Origin: Elephas maximus indicus
Taxonomy: Eukaryota > Chordata > Mammalia > Proboscidea > Elephantidae
Reading direction: 5' to 3'
Assembly: GCF_024166365.1 (NCBI RefSeq)
Contig: NC_064846.1
Coordinates: forward strand, 30,091,866 to 30,155,865
Length of the DNA: 64,000 nucleotides
Made by a program: the position numbers and the translations under genes. Below are positions 11,331 to 21,603 of this stretch, in pieces (position 1 is the first letter of the stretch; each line of letters starts with the position of its first letter). The notes below the pieces were generated by a model. The model searched no databases and was not told the origin of the DNA. It was given only the letters and a program-made list of their open reading frames with translations.

Positions 11331-12519
11331 AGAAGTTTATTTTAAAATATTCAAGGGCTTAGAGTTTATTTGGTTTGGTTTTTAACTTTTGATATAAATG
11401 CAACTGAGGCATCTCCCTCTCTCTCTCTCTTTTTTTTTTTTTCTTCATTTTGATTGCAAATAACATGCCTTATTCTGTTTATTAATGTCCTGGAAATTGC
11501 AGGAATTCCAGGGTTCCCCATTAACAATCCCACCACTCAAACCCTTTCTCCTTTAATGCACTCAAGAGTCTCAGGGAAAAATCCTAGCCAAGGTTAAAGC
11601 TCTTAATTTCCCTAACCCAGACATATCCATAAGAAAAAATGCTACCCCAAGATGAAGGGGATATTCCAGGTTCCATTTCAGCTGCCTTGTGGATCTGCCG
11701 GCACAGACATCTGTCTCTGGCATGCATCCCTGGATGTAGGACAGTTAAAGCGCTGTCATTACTACTCAAGAATGCTGTGACAATTGAGTCATCTTTGAAG
11801 AAAAGCACAGTATTTTATCTTCAAGGGTAGTTTCTGGAGTTTGGTGAATAAGGTGAAGTCCCTTGCTCCTTCAGTTGTCAAGTTTTCTAGGAGGGCATCT
11901 GGTCTTTGTGGATGTGGGTCATAAAGGGTTGTTTGCTAACAATAGACCTGAGCCTGAAGCATCAAAAGTCTTGGTTGTAGTCACAGACAGGTCAGAGGAG
12001 GGCTAGGACAGGACTGGTTCCAGCCCAGTAATGCTGCCAATCTCTGCCTGCCTGGTTCATCTCACATCCGTGACCCTAGCATCCTTTCCTGATATTAGGC
12101 TGGGGCCACCTTTGCCCACTATGAAAGATTTACCTACCTCCAAATTTTTGGTTGAAGTTTTGGAAAAAGATAAAGGTTTCTTTCTTCTTTGAAGGTTCCA
12201 AACCTCCTTAGGCAAATTGACCCATGGCCTCATCATTGCTCTACATACAAAGAGGAGAGGCTAGCTTGCTTCAAACCTAAACCCAACTAATGATGACATT
12301 TACATTTTACCTCAGGGCAAGGGTTCAAAGTGTAAATCTGAATAAATTAAGGTGCCTTAAACATCTGTGCAGAGTTGGACTGTGGAACATGGGAACATCT
12401 TTCACTGAAAAAGAGAGAAAATCTCTGGTAGTCCATAGTTTTGGTAGGGCATCCGCTACATACGTTCTTAGTTTTAGTTTTGTTTTTGTATTTTGAATTT
12501 AAGCCCAGAAATATAACCT
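11331..12519. other. Intergenic, no recognised gene; short CT tract
   Basis: A short pyrimidine tract (ctctctctct then T run) lies at about 11417-11442. The part from 11600 to 12280 is less AT-rich than its surroundings and matches no repeat I know. Open frames on both strands here (up to 75 codons) overlap each other and show no domain, so none is called. Confidence 0.4.
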
Positions 12520-13075
12520 AATCTTTTTTTCGTTCTATATTTTTTCTGTTCTTAGGATTTTTTTTTTTTTTGTACTCTGGAGACCTAGAATGTGACTAAT
12601 TTTTGTAAATGTTTCACAAGCTATAGAAAAGAAGGTTCATTTTCTTTAAATACAAAGTTTAGCTTATGTTACTAAGTTACCATTTTCTATTGTAATTCAA
12701 ATTATATTTTTCTTTTTTTTGTCTGTTCAGATCTGTGAAATGCTGAATCTTAACTCTAAGTTCCGATTTTATTGATTATTTTTATCAGTTTTTATACGTT
12801 ATTATTCTGTTATTCCACACACAGAAGTTGATGCCTCATGTATTTATTGTGCTGTATATATTTAACTAATATAAAATGAATCTCTGTCCCATTCAATGTT
12901 TTGCTGCTTTGACTTCTTCTTTATTTAATATTAATGTTTCTCCTGCTTTCTTTGGGTTTGCACTTTTCTAAAAATAATCTGTTTCTATATTTATTGTTAG
13001 TCTTTTATGTGTAATCTTTACAAATTGTTTTCTGTATTCCTAATGACATTAAGTCTTGTTTTCAATGTTTCTGCA
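12520..13075 (-). mobile_element. L1 ORF2 fragment, antisense, strongly diverged
   Basis: T-rich on the plus strand, with antisense ORF2 landmarks such as 'tctcctgctttctttgggtt' at about 12940. Frames are destroyed. Boundaries are approximate. Confidence 0.5.
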
Positions 13076-13182
13076 AGCCATACTTCAAGACTAAAGGCAA
13101 ATTCAATACATATTTACTGAATATCTCCAACTCCCTCTACCATGCTAGACGTTGAGATTAAAGGGTAAATAACCCTACTAGA

Positions 13183-13386
13183 AGAGTCTCTGGGTGATGC
13201 AAATGGTTAACGCACATGGCTGCTAACCAAAAGGTTGGAAGTATGAGTCTACCCAGAGGTGCCTCAGAAGAAAGGCCTGGTAACTTCTGAAAAATCAGCC
13301 ATTGAAAATTCTATGGAGCACAGTTCTACTCTGACACACGTGGGATCAGCATGAGTCAGAGCCAACTCCGTGGTAACTGGTTTAAC
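13183..13386 (+). mobile_element. AfroSINE, 'agtctctgggtgatgcaaa' head variant
   Basis: A second SINE subfamily. The head reads 'agtctctgggtgatgcaaat', box B is 'ggttggaagtatgagtc', and the body has 'cctcagaagaaaggcctgg' and 'ctactctgacacacgtggg'. It ends with the shared tail 'gcatgagtcagagccaactc'. Related copies lie at 18407, 48484 and 57125. Confidence 0.88.
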
Positions 13387-14185
13387 CCTATCGGAATATA
13401 TAACTTTTGTCCAAAGGAGGCTTATACTCTGAAATATATTAAGCAAACATATGTATCCACTAATAGTTTTCTGTTTTTTTTTAATCCCCTCAACTAAGTG
13501 TTGTACATAAGGCAGCTCTGTTATGATATGATTGCGTATGAAAGAAAATAAGAACTCTTACCTAATTTGCACATCCATGATCTGTGTGCATTGATAATAT
13601 ATCTACTTTGCATTTAAGCAGTCTTTTTTTTATTTATTCAGTTCTAAATGTTTTGCAGTCCTGCCAACTTTGATGACTTCTGGATGGTGGTTGGAGAAAT
13701 ATTGCATCTTACTATAACTCCTTAAATGGAAGCTTAGTTAGATATTCCTTTCTGTATAAGTGGATATAAAAATTCTAACTTTAAAAAGAAAGACAATTTC
13801 TCTCTCAGTGACCCTGGAGATTTTGTAAGTCTGTGTGAGCTTAAAATTTTAAAATGTTCTTATGAGCCCTACCAAATTAACAAGTTAAAATTTCAATTCT
13901 GAGTACAATAGCTCTCTCCTCTTACGCCCCTACATCATTATTGAGATTTAGACTTTAGCCACCTCCGTTTTATTTGGAATCGATATATCTAGTCATTGAT
14001 TTTTTTTTTCTGAATAAATATCAATTTTCCTCTAAAATATGACCTTACACTCTCACTTTGCTGATTTCGTACTGAAGAAATGTGTATCCCCTTCAATAAG
14101 AGAAAGACAATCATGACTGTGTTATTAAAATATACAGTAAAAAGAAGGAGCAGAATCTCTAACTTACACTCAGCAGTTTACTTAT
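13387..14185. other. Intergenic, nothing recognised
   Basis: AT-rich sequence without a convincing gene or named repeat. Confidence 0.4.
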
Positions 14186-14189
14186 ATGA

Positions 14190-15714
14190 TGAAGAACTGA
14201 TGGTATTGAAGGAAGAAGTCCAAGCAGCACTTAAGGCATTGGCAAAAAACAAGGCTCCAGGAATTGACGAAATACCAGTTGAGATGTTCCAACAAACTGA
14301 TGCAGCACTGGAGGTGCTCACTAGACTAAAAAAAAAAAAGACTATGCTAAGAAATTTGGAAGACAGCTAACTGGCCAACCAAGTGGAAGGGATTCATATC
14401 TGTGCCCATTCCCAAGAAAGGTGATCCAACAGAATGCAGAAATTGTCAAACGATATCATTAATATTACACACAAGTAAAATTTTGCTTAAGATCATTCAA
14501 AAGCAGTTGGAGCAGTATATCGACAGGGAACTGTCAGAAATTCAGCCCAGGTTCAGAAGAGGACGTGGAACCAGGAGTATTATCGCTGATATCGGATGGA
14601 TCTTGGCTGAAAGCAGAGAATACCAGGAAAATGTTTACCTGTGTTTTACTGACTATGCAAAGGCATTTGGCTGTATGGACCATAACAAATTATGTATAAC
14701 ATTGGGAAGAATGGGAATTCCAGAGCACTTAATTGTGCTCATTTGGAACCTGAACATAGACTAACAGGCAGTATCATTTCAACAGAACAAGGGGACACTG
14801 CATGGTTTAAAATCAGGAAAGGTTTGTGTCACAATTGTATCCTCCCACCATACTTATTCAATCTGTATGCTGAGCAAATAATCTGAGTAGCTGGACTATG
14901 TGAAGAAGAATGGGGCATCAGAATTGGTGGAAGACTCATCAACAATCTGCCTTATGCAGATGATACAACCTTGCTTACTGAAAGAAGACTGGAAGCACTT
15001 ACTGATAAAGATCAAAGACCACAGCCTTCAGTATGGATTAAGCTTCAACATAAAGAAAACAAAAATCCTCACAACTGGACCAATAAGCAACATCATAATA
15101 AATGGCGAAAATATTGAAGCTGTCAAGAATATCATTGCACTTGGAGCCACAATCAACACCCATGGAAGCAGCAGTCAAGACATCAAAAAACATATTGTAT
15201 TGAGCAAATCTGCTGCAAAAGCCCTTTTTTAAGTGTTGAAAAGCAAAGATGCAACTTTGATGACTAAGATTGGCCTAACCCAAGCCATGAAATTTCCAAT
15301 CGCCTCATACACATCCAAAAACTGGAATAAAAATAAGACTGAAGAAGAATTGATGTCTTTGAATTATGGCGTTGACGAAGAATATTGAATATAACATGGA
15401 CTGGCAAAAGAACAAAAAAGTGTGTCTTGGAAGAAGTACAGCCAGACTGCTCCTTAGAGGCCAGATTGGTGAGACTTCATCTCAGGTACTTTGGACATGT
15501 TATCAGGAGTGACTTAGTCCCTGGAGAAGGATTATGCTTGGTAAGGTAGAGGGCCAATGAACAAGAAGAAAACCCTCAATGAGATAGATTGACACAGGAA
15601 CTGTAACAATGGTCTCAAATATAGCAAAGATTGTGAGGATGGCACAAGACCAGGCAGTGTTTCATAGGATCACTCTGACTCCGAACCAACCCAGTGGTAC
15701 CTAACAATAACAAC
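14190..15714 (+). mobile_element. RTE LINE, 5'-truncated, RT domain nearly complete
   Basis: It begins at about 14190 ('gatgaagaactgatggtatt') and runs through the RT domain to the terminal 'cctaacaataacaac'. The RT is broken by an A run with frameshift near 14329, a stop at 14761 and later frame changes. Read in the local frame, the catalytic box remains as Y-A-D-D (14952-14963, 'tatgcagatgat'). Confidence 0.88.
14402..14764 (+). pseudogene. RTE reverse transcriptase fragment (120 codons open)
   Basis: An open segment of the RTE polymerase with 'PIPKKGDPTECRN', 'RFRRGRGTRSIIADI' and 'CFTDYAKAFG' (motif A region). It ends at tag 14762-14764, upstream of the YADD box. The preceding RT part lies in another frame (from about 14200). 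It is a relic and not a host gene. Confidence 0.85.
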
Positions 15715-15749
15715 ATCTCGCAATTCGTGCAAGTTACTAGTATAGGAAG

Positions 15750-15945
15750 GGCCCTGGTAGCATGGTGGTTGAGCACTGGACTGCTAAAAGAAAGGTTGGC
15801 AGTTTGAATCCACCAGCCATCCTTTGGAGAAAGATGTGGCATTCTGCTCCTATAAAGATTACAGCTTGGAAAACCCTATGGGGTAGCTCTGCTCTGTCCT
15901 ATAGGGTCTCTATGAGGGGGAATCAACTCCATGGCAAAGTTTTTT
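15750..15945 (+). mobile_element. AfroSINE a of a six-SINE train (long form)
   Basis: The head is 'gccctggtagcatggtggtt', with the middle segment 'gattacagcttgg' and the tail to 'ccatggcaaag'. It is flanked by 'actagtataggaag' (15736-15749) and 'actaggataggaag' (15961-15974), a 14-bp target duplication with one mismatch. Confidence 0.92.
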
Positions 15946-15975
15946 AATTTATTTTTTTGTACTAGGATAGGAAGT

Positions 15976-16146
15976 AAAAACCCAAAATAAAAACCCATTG
16001 ACGTCGAGTCGATTCCAACTCATAGCAACCCTATATGACAGAGTAGAACTGCCCCACAGAGTTTCTGAGAAGCGCTCGGTATATTTGAACCGCTGACCTT
16101 TTGGTTAGCAGCAGTAGCACTTAACCACTACACCACCAGGGTTTCC
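15976..16146 (-). mobile_element. AfroSINE b of the train (short form)
   Basis: Antisense copy, with its tail at the left ('ttgacgtcgagtcgattcca') and head complement 'ccaccagggtttcc' at the right. The flanks are 'ggataggaagt' and 'gggtaagaagt', two echoes of the same target. Confidence 0.9.
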
Positions 16147-16159
16147 AGGGTAAGAAGTG

Positions 16160-16252
16160 CCAAAAAAAAAAAAAAAAAAACTTTTGCTGTCCAGTCAATT
16201 CTGACCCACAGTGACCCTGGAGGACAGAGTAGAGCTGCTCCATAGGGTTTCC
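16160..16252 (-). mobile_element. AfroSINE c of the train (5'-truncated)
   Basis: A 19-base A run leads into the antisense tail 'gctgtccagtcaattctgac' and body. It stops at 'agggtttccc', so the tRNA-like head is missing. It abuts the next, sense-oriented SINE. Confidence 0.85.
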
Positions 16253-16412
16253 CAGGAGGCCTTGTGGCACAGTGGTTAAGAGCTTGGCTGCTAAACAAAA
16301 GGTCAGCAGGTCGAATCTACCAGACGCTTTTTGGGTCCTATAGGGTCACTATGAGTCGGTATTGATTCAATGACAGTAGTTTTTTGTTTGTTTGTTTGTT
16401 TGTTTTTATATA
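16253..16412 (+). mobile_element. AfroSINE d of the train
   Basis: The head is 'aggccttgtggcacagtggt', box B 'ggtcagcaggtcgaatc', with a deletion in the body. The tail ends in a (tttg)n run at 16384-16405. Confidence 0.9.
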
Positions 16413-16429
16413 GGTAGTATAAGAAGTAA

Positions 16430-16570
16430 GGAGTCCTGGTAGCATAGTGGTTAAGTGCTACGGTTACTAACCAAAAAGGCCGGCAGTTCAAATCTTCCAG
16501 CTGCTCCTTGGAAACCCTTTGGGGCTGTTCTACTCGCTGTGAGTCGGAATCGACTGGACGGCAATGGGTC
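16430..16570 (+). mobile_element. AfroSINE e of the train
   Basis: The head is 'ggagtcctggtagcatagtg', box B 'ggccggcagttcaaatc', and the tail 'gtgagtcggaatcgactgga' is close to consensus. It is preceded by the target echo 'gtagtataagaagt' (16414-16427). Confidence 0.92.
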
Positions 16571-16741
16571 ATAAAAACCAAAAACCAAACCCGCTGCCGT
16601 CGAGTCGATTCTGACTCATAGCAACCCTAAAGGACAGAGTAGAACTGCCTCAGGGTTTCCGACGAGGCCTGGTGGATTCGAACCGCAGACATTTAAATTA
16701 GCAGCCATAGCTCCTAACCACTACACCACCAGGGTTTCCGG
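16571..16741 (-). mobile_element. AfroSINE f of the train
   Basis: Antisense, with tail 'gctgccgtcgagtcgattct' and head complement 'accaccagggtttcc'. It is followed by the last target echo 'gttgtagaaagt' (16742-16753). Confidence 0.92.
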
Positions 16742-17029
16742 GTTGTAGAAAGTAAAATTAGGCAATTCATGATGTACATTAATTTGCAAGCATTTGGAAT
16801 TATAGGGTGACATTTCACAATGAAAGGATCTCATTTTATAAGTTTGTTATGCAGGTGGCCTTTCAGGAATGTTTTCCTCCTTGTTCCTAAAAATCAAGCT
16901 GAAGGTCAAAATTTTCCACTTCTTATTTTTCAATACTATCTTTCTGAATTAATTAGTATAGTCGATCTATAATTGCCTAGTAACTAATCTTAAAGGGATT
17001 TCTCCTTCTTCCTTAGCTACTTCGATCCT

Positions 17030-17165
17030 TTGTTCCTTCCTTCTTTCCTCTCTCCTTCCCTCCCTCCCTCCTTTCTTCCCTTACTTCCTTCCTCCCTCCC
17101 TCCCTTCCTTCTTTCTTTTTCTCTTTCCTCCCTTCCTCTACATTTTTCTTTCTTTCTTATTCTTT
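17030..17165 (+). repeat. Polypyrimidine (ttcc)n low-complexity tract
   Basis: About 130 bp of t/c on the plus strand built from ttcc/ccct units. A 65-codon frame across it is only low-complexity Phe/Leu/Ser/Pro and is not a gene. Confidence 0.9.
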
Positions 17166-17562
17166 TTTTAGGGTGTTTTTGTACTAAAGAGTATATTTTA
17201 TTTTTCTTGCTTTTTTTTCTAATTTAAACATTAGATTACAGTTCAGTTTATAAAATTTCATGACAATGAACGTTTCTCACCATCAACAGATGAAATATTT
17301 TAGGAGAAAACACAGGTAAACAGATATCCAGATAACCAAGATTTTTTTTCCCCTAATACGACATTGCATTTCTTCTTCGAAAGATTAATCCTTGATGTAC
17401 CAAAGGATAGTTTACATATACGTGTAACACTGATACATGTATTTACTGTATATAATCCATTATGATAAAAATTACTCTTTTTATATTGGTTTAGAACATA
17501 TAAAGTAATTTTACATATGTTATTTGTATCACACCATAAGAAGACTACCTAGTAGTTTTTTG

Positions 17563-17680
17563 GGGACAGTGGTGGTTTGGTAGCAGAATTCTCACCGTCC
17601 ATTCTGGAGATCTGGTTTCAATTCCCAGTCACTGCACCTTATGTGCAGCCTCTATCTGTTATATTGAGGTTTATTCCACA
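17563..17680 (+). mobile_element. tRNA-Gly-headed SINE, 3'-truncated
   Basis: The head 'cagtggtggtttggtagcag' continues as 'aattctcaccgtcc' and 'ggtttcaattcccagt', which matches the layout of tRNA-Gly. Then follows 'gcaccttatgtgcagcc', as in the full copy at 31516-31823. The body and RTE-like tail are missing. Confidence 0.7.
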
Positions 17681-17689
17681 GATTATTAA

Positions 17690-18046
17690 TTATGAGGGAA
17701 TTACTTTTTGTAGTCAATGTATGGCGCATTCTACTGATTCTTTTTAATGTTAAACTAACCTTGCATTCTGGGATGAACCCCACCTGGTCATAATGCACTC
17801 TCCTTTTTTGTGTATTTTTGGGTAAATTTTGCTAGAATTTTGTTAAGATTTTGTGTGTCTATGTTCATGAGAAATACTGTTATGTGATTTTCTTTGTTTA
17901 TAATGTCTCTGTATGGTTTTACTGTCAGGGTAATGCTGACTCCACAGAATGAATTGGGAAAGATTTCTTCTTCTTCAATCTTCTGGAAGAGTTTGTGTGA
18001 AACTGGTATTATTTCTTCCCTAAATATTTGACAGGATTATTAGTGA
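17690..18046 (-). mobile_element. L1 ORF2 fragment, antisense
   Basis: The antisense ORF2 text is clear: 'aaccttgcattctgggatga' at about 17757, 'gggtaatgctgactccacag' at about 17928 and 'tggtattatttcttcccta' at about 18004. The copy is degraded. Confidence 0.8.
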
Positions 18047-18203
18047 CGACTTCTTAGCTTCGAATTTTTCAATTGTTTGGTAAGTAAATAACACCCTTCT
18101 AAATAGCCCATCGGTCAAAGAAGAATTCAATAAAATAATTAGGAATCATTTTGAACTGAATGAAAATGAAAACACAACAGATGCAATTTTGTACGATGCA
18201 GCT

Positions 18204-18384
18204 AAAACCAAAATCAAACTCACTGGTATCGAGTCGATTCTGACTCATAGTGACCCCATAGCGTTTCCAAGGCTGTAAATCTCTACAGAAGCCGACTGCC
18301 ACATCTTTCTCTCATGGAGCTTCTGATGGTTTCAAACCACTGACCTTTGGGTTAGCAGTGGATCGTTTTAACCACTGAGCCTTA
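18204..18384 (-). mobile_element. AfroSINE (long form)
   Basis: Antisense, with tail 'ggtatcgagtcgattctgac', middle segment 'gccgactgccacatctttct' and head complement ending near 'ccactgagcc'. No clear target duplication. Confidence 0.88.
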
Positions 18385-18406
18385 AAGGAGTACTGTATTA
18401 GAAAGA

Positions 18407-18616
18407 GGAGTCCCTGGGAGCACAAATGCTTAAGTGCTGGAATACTAGCCATAAGGTTGGCAGTTAGAACCCACCCAGAGGTGCCTCAGAAAACAGGCCT
18501 GATGATCTGCTTCCAAAAACTCAGCCATTGAAAACCCTATGGAGTACAGTTTACTCTACACACATGTGATTGCCACGAGTCAGAATTAACTCATCCCCAA
18601 ACAACAAAAACAACAC
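18407..18616 (+). mobile_element. AfroSINE, 'gagtccctgggagcacaaa' head variant
   Basis: Same subfamily as 13183: 'gtgcctcagaaaacaggcc' in the body and 'tctacacacatgtg' before the shared tail. Target duplications 'attagaaaga' lie at 18397-18406 and 18617-18626. Confidence 0.92.
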
Positions 18617-18664
18617 ATTAGAAAGAAAGAAAGGTTTCAAGTCAATGACCTCAGTTTCCATCTT

Positions 18665-19075
18665 AAGGAAGTAGAGAAAAAGGTGCAAATTAACTAAACA
18701 GTATGAAATATACCATTGTATCCTTCACCAGATTCCCAAATGATGATGTTTTGCCATACTTGCTTCGTCATTCGTTTTCACTCCTCTCCTCCTCTCTGAA
18801 ATATCTGAGAGTAAGTTGTAGACATGGTGCCTCCTTACATCTAAATACTCCAGCGGTACTACGCCCCCCTCCCCAGAACAAGGACTTTGTCTTACACGAC
18901 TACACTATAACTATGAGAATCTAGGGATTATTAATAATGGCCTTATTCACTTTTTGTTATTGTCCTTCTAATGTCCGGGACACAATCCAGGATTACGCAT
19001 TACATTTGATTGCACGTATCTTTAGTCTCCTTTAATCTGGAACAGATTATCATCTCAGATTATTTCTAAAATTTT
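18665..19075 (-). mobile_element. L1M-type 3' UTR, antisense
   Basis: It shows the antisense 3' UTR pattern of old L1M elements. 'tctttagtctcctttaatct' at about 19019 recurs almost exactly at 29630-29650 in another L1M piece. Non-coding. Confidence 0.65.
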
Positions 19076-19077
19076 TG

Positions 19078-19160
19078 TTAAGGCAAAACCCGAAACTCAG
19101 AGAGGTTAAGTGACTTACCAAAAGTCATAATTGATAAATGCTAGAGCCAGGATTAAATCA
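19078..19160 (-). mobile_element. MIR fragment
   Basis: The antisense MIR core 'cagagaggttaagtgactta' at about 19098, followed by 'ccaaaagtcat' and 'agagccaggatt'. Confidence 0.75.
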
Positions 19161-20730
19161 TCCTTTAACTGCTTTTCTACTGGTATTTTCCTACCAAAAT
19201 ATATTCCTTCAATCTATTCTCATGAGTGTGTGTGCTCCATAGGTTTCTTACCTACGTTCAGTAAAGATAGTAGTTATTCAACTATTGGTCTCATTTGACT
19301 ATAGGTTAACAAAATCATCTAACTGGTTGCAATATGACCAAAATCTAATTGGAATTTTTTCCATGTGTTGATTGATCGTAATGAATTTTTAGGAAAAATG
19401 ATCCTTAGTAAACTAACCTTATATGTGTGTCAAAGCCCAGTTTGCTAACAAAGGGAATTTTGTGGCTGTCCCGTGCCTTGTTACCTGACTTAAACTGAAT
19501 TATGCTTCATCAGAGAAGAACACCATTTGCTTTAAGGGCCCCTTTTGAGTGAGAAATTGTCCTGTGAGTTTTAAGAGGTATGATTTCATTGACATTGCAG
19601 GTGTTATTTCTCAGATGAATTTGACTTTTCTGTTGTTGAAATGAAGATTTTTTTTCCCCCAGTTGAGTAATGGAATGAGCAAAAGATGTTTGAAATCAAG
19701 CAGTCATAAGCAATTTATTATTAAGAAAGCAAAAAGTCCTTAAAAAAAATTTCAATTCATTCTTCTACACAAATACATAACCCATGCAAATTCAAACTTT
19801 CTTGCAATTCAAGTAAGTTCTACAATGGAGGAATAAGCCTCTTAACAAGATTGAATTTGCTATTGTGCATGTTACAAGCTGAACAAACAAGAGATTGCGG
19901 AAAGCTTTGTTCATTCATGTGCCTCCTTTAAAAAACAAATACCAGTTTAATATAAATGGAAATGAGGGCAACATTAGTGTGAACACAAATCTTGATCCAT
20001 TGTAACCTAATAATGAAAACCATACTTTTTTTGAGGTTGGATAAATGGATAACGTCACACATTTTCAAATCAGAATCATCACCGTATTTGTTAAGATTTT
20101 CTTCTTTTCTAAATTTTACTTTGCATGCTGGGGTGACGATAAACGCTAGCACTGAAATCCATGAATGCTGGTATGCACAACTAAAATAGGACAATTAGAA
20201 ATAATGATGCAAAAAAGTACAAAGATTACAAAACAACACCTGAAGGCCCGCTTCGTACAATTCTTTATAACATTTATTTTATTGGAACACCATAGCTAAT
20301 GATTGTTATTCTAACATTTGCCCTGATTCAAAGGTGAGACCATAGCAGCATTATTATAGAACTTTTTCCCTGAGAACAGGCTGAACTGAAACACTTCCCT
20401 TAATTTGGGAGACGATTATTTATGAAGAGTACAGGAAAGGACCAAGAAGGATTGGACATGGTTTCTTTCTAACTCTCAAAGGAAGGACTTCATAAACTCT
20501 GTGTCTTGCTAACAATTTTTTTAAAAATAAAAATCAAAATTAACTGATATATTTTATTTGTAAAACCTAAAACTTCTATTCCTAAAACAGACTCTCTTGT
20601 TCTTTCCTAATACATAAATAACTTATATTAAGATAGTATTTAAAGTATAAGTGTGACTTAACTTTATTATTTGACTGTGTAAGTAGTCTTTGGAAGGAGA
20701 GTGGAACATAGGCATAATCTAAATTGCTAC
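19161..20730. other. Intergenic, no gene recognised
   Basis: AT-rich DNA with small overlapping frames on both strands (for example 88 and 65 codons at 19928-20194). They oppose each other and show no known domain, so neither is called. Confidence 0.4.
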
Positions 20731-20734
20731 TACA

Positions 20735-21000
20735 CCCACCCCTCACTTATCAACATGGTTAGGATCCAAGACCAGGTCATTATGCGAAAATCAGTGTTAT
20801 GTGAAAATGGAGGATGACCACATCAGATCACAAAATGGAGGATGACTACATCATTACATAACAGCAAAATTACATCATTACATAACTGTCAGACCACTGA
20901 GAATCATGACCCTGGCAAGTTGACACATAACCGTAACCATCACAGCCAGTGTTACTCTGGTCTCATACCTAGGTGTTCGCTATTGCCAGATATACGTAGT
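20735..21000. repeat. Unassigned interspersed repeat with internal duplications
   Basis: It opens with 'cccctcacttatcaacatgg' and 'ccaggtcattatgcgaaaat', which has the look of a palindromic DNA transposon end. Inside, 'aaaatggaggatgac' and 'cattacataac' each occur twice. I cannot name the family. Confidence 0.4.
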
Positions 21001-21109
21001 TAATGTGCAAAACAGTCAGATAGTAAATTTTCTACTATTGTCATAAATGCGAAATGAGTAGGTGTATATGTAAGCAATACAGATTTGCTAAATGAGTCTG
21101 GTCATGTGT

Positions 21110-21245
21110 AAATGTGGGCAATACACCTTCCTCATCAGATTATTGTGAGGATTAGATGAGATAATATATGTAAAACACCTAGAATAGTGCTTACAAAGCG
21201 AGAGTGAGCGTTTGAGGAACAATAGCTATTATTGTTATTATTATT
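21110..21245 (+). mobile_element. MIR fragment
   Basis: The MIR 3' half: 'attgtgaggattagatgaga' at about 21143, then 'gtaaaacacctagaatagtg' and 'agctattattgttattatta'. Confidence 0.8.
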
Positions 21246-21527
21246 TTCCTAAAATGTCAGGTAAATGTCTTCCTAATTTTCCTCATTCCTAGTGTACATT
21301 CAATAAATAATTTTGCAATATACTTGTAAACACACTGTAATTCCTAGTTTTTAAAACTAGAGATTTGAAACAACTCAAAATTATATTTTGTTTTATAGAA
21401 TGTGAAAGAGGTTTTTGTCCCCTTCTCCATACATCATTTAGGTTAATACATGTACCAAGCAAATTCTGTAGTGCATTATGTATGCTAATATACACAGCAG
21501 AAATATGTAACGGTTTGGAGAAGCTAT

Positions 21528-21602
21528 ATTAAGGTGTGATTTATTACTCTAAATTAGTATAATAATTTATAAAATGATAGTTTTTTTTTTAGTCAATGAA
21601 AC
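21528..21602 (+). repeat. Left copy of a long direct repeat flanking an RTE
   Basis: About 70 bp that reappears at 22961-23027 with roughly 90% identity by eye. Shared blocks include 'taaattagtata' and 'taatttataaaat', and both copies end near 'aatgaaa'. The RTE starts directly after it. Confidence 0.8.
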
Positions 21603-21603
21603 T

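Noticed and set aside
17030-17227. 65-codon Ser/Leu/Phe-rich membrane peptide
   Set aside because: The frame is produced by the (ttcc)n tract and has no other support.
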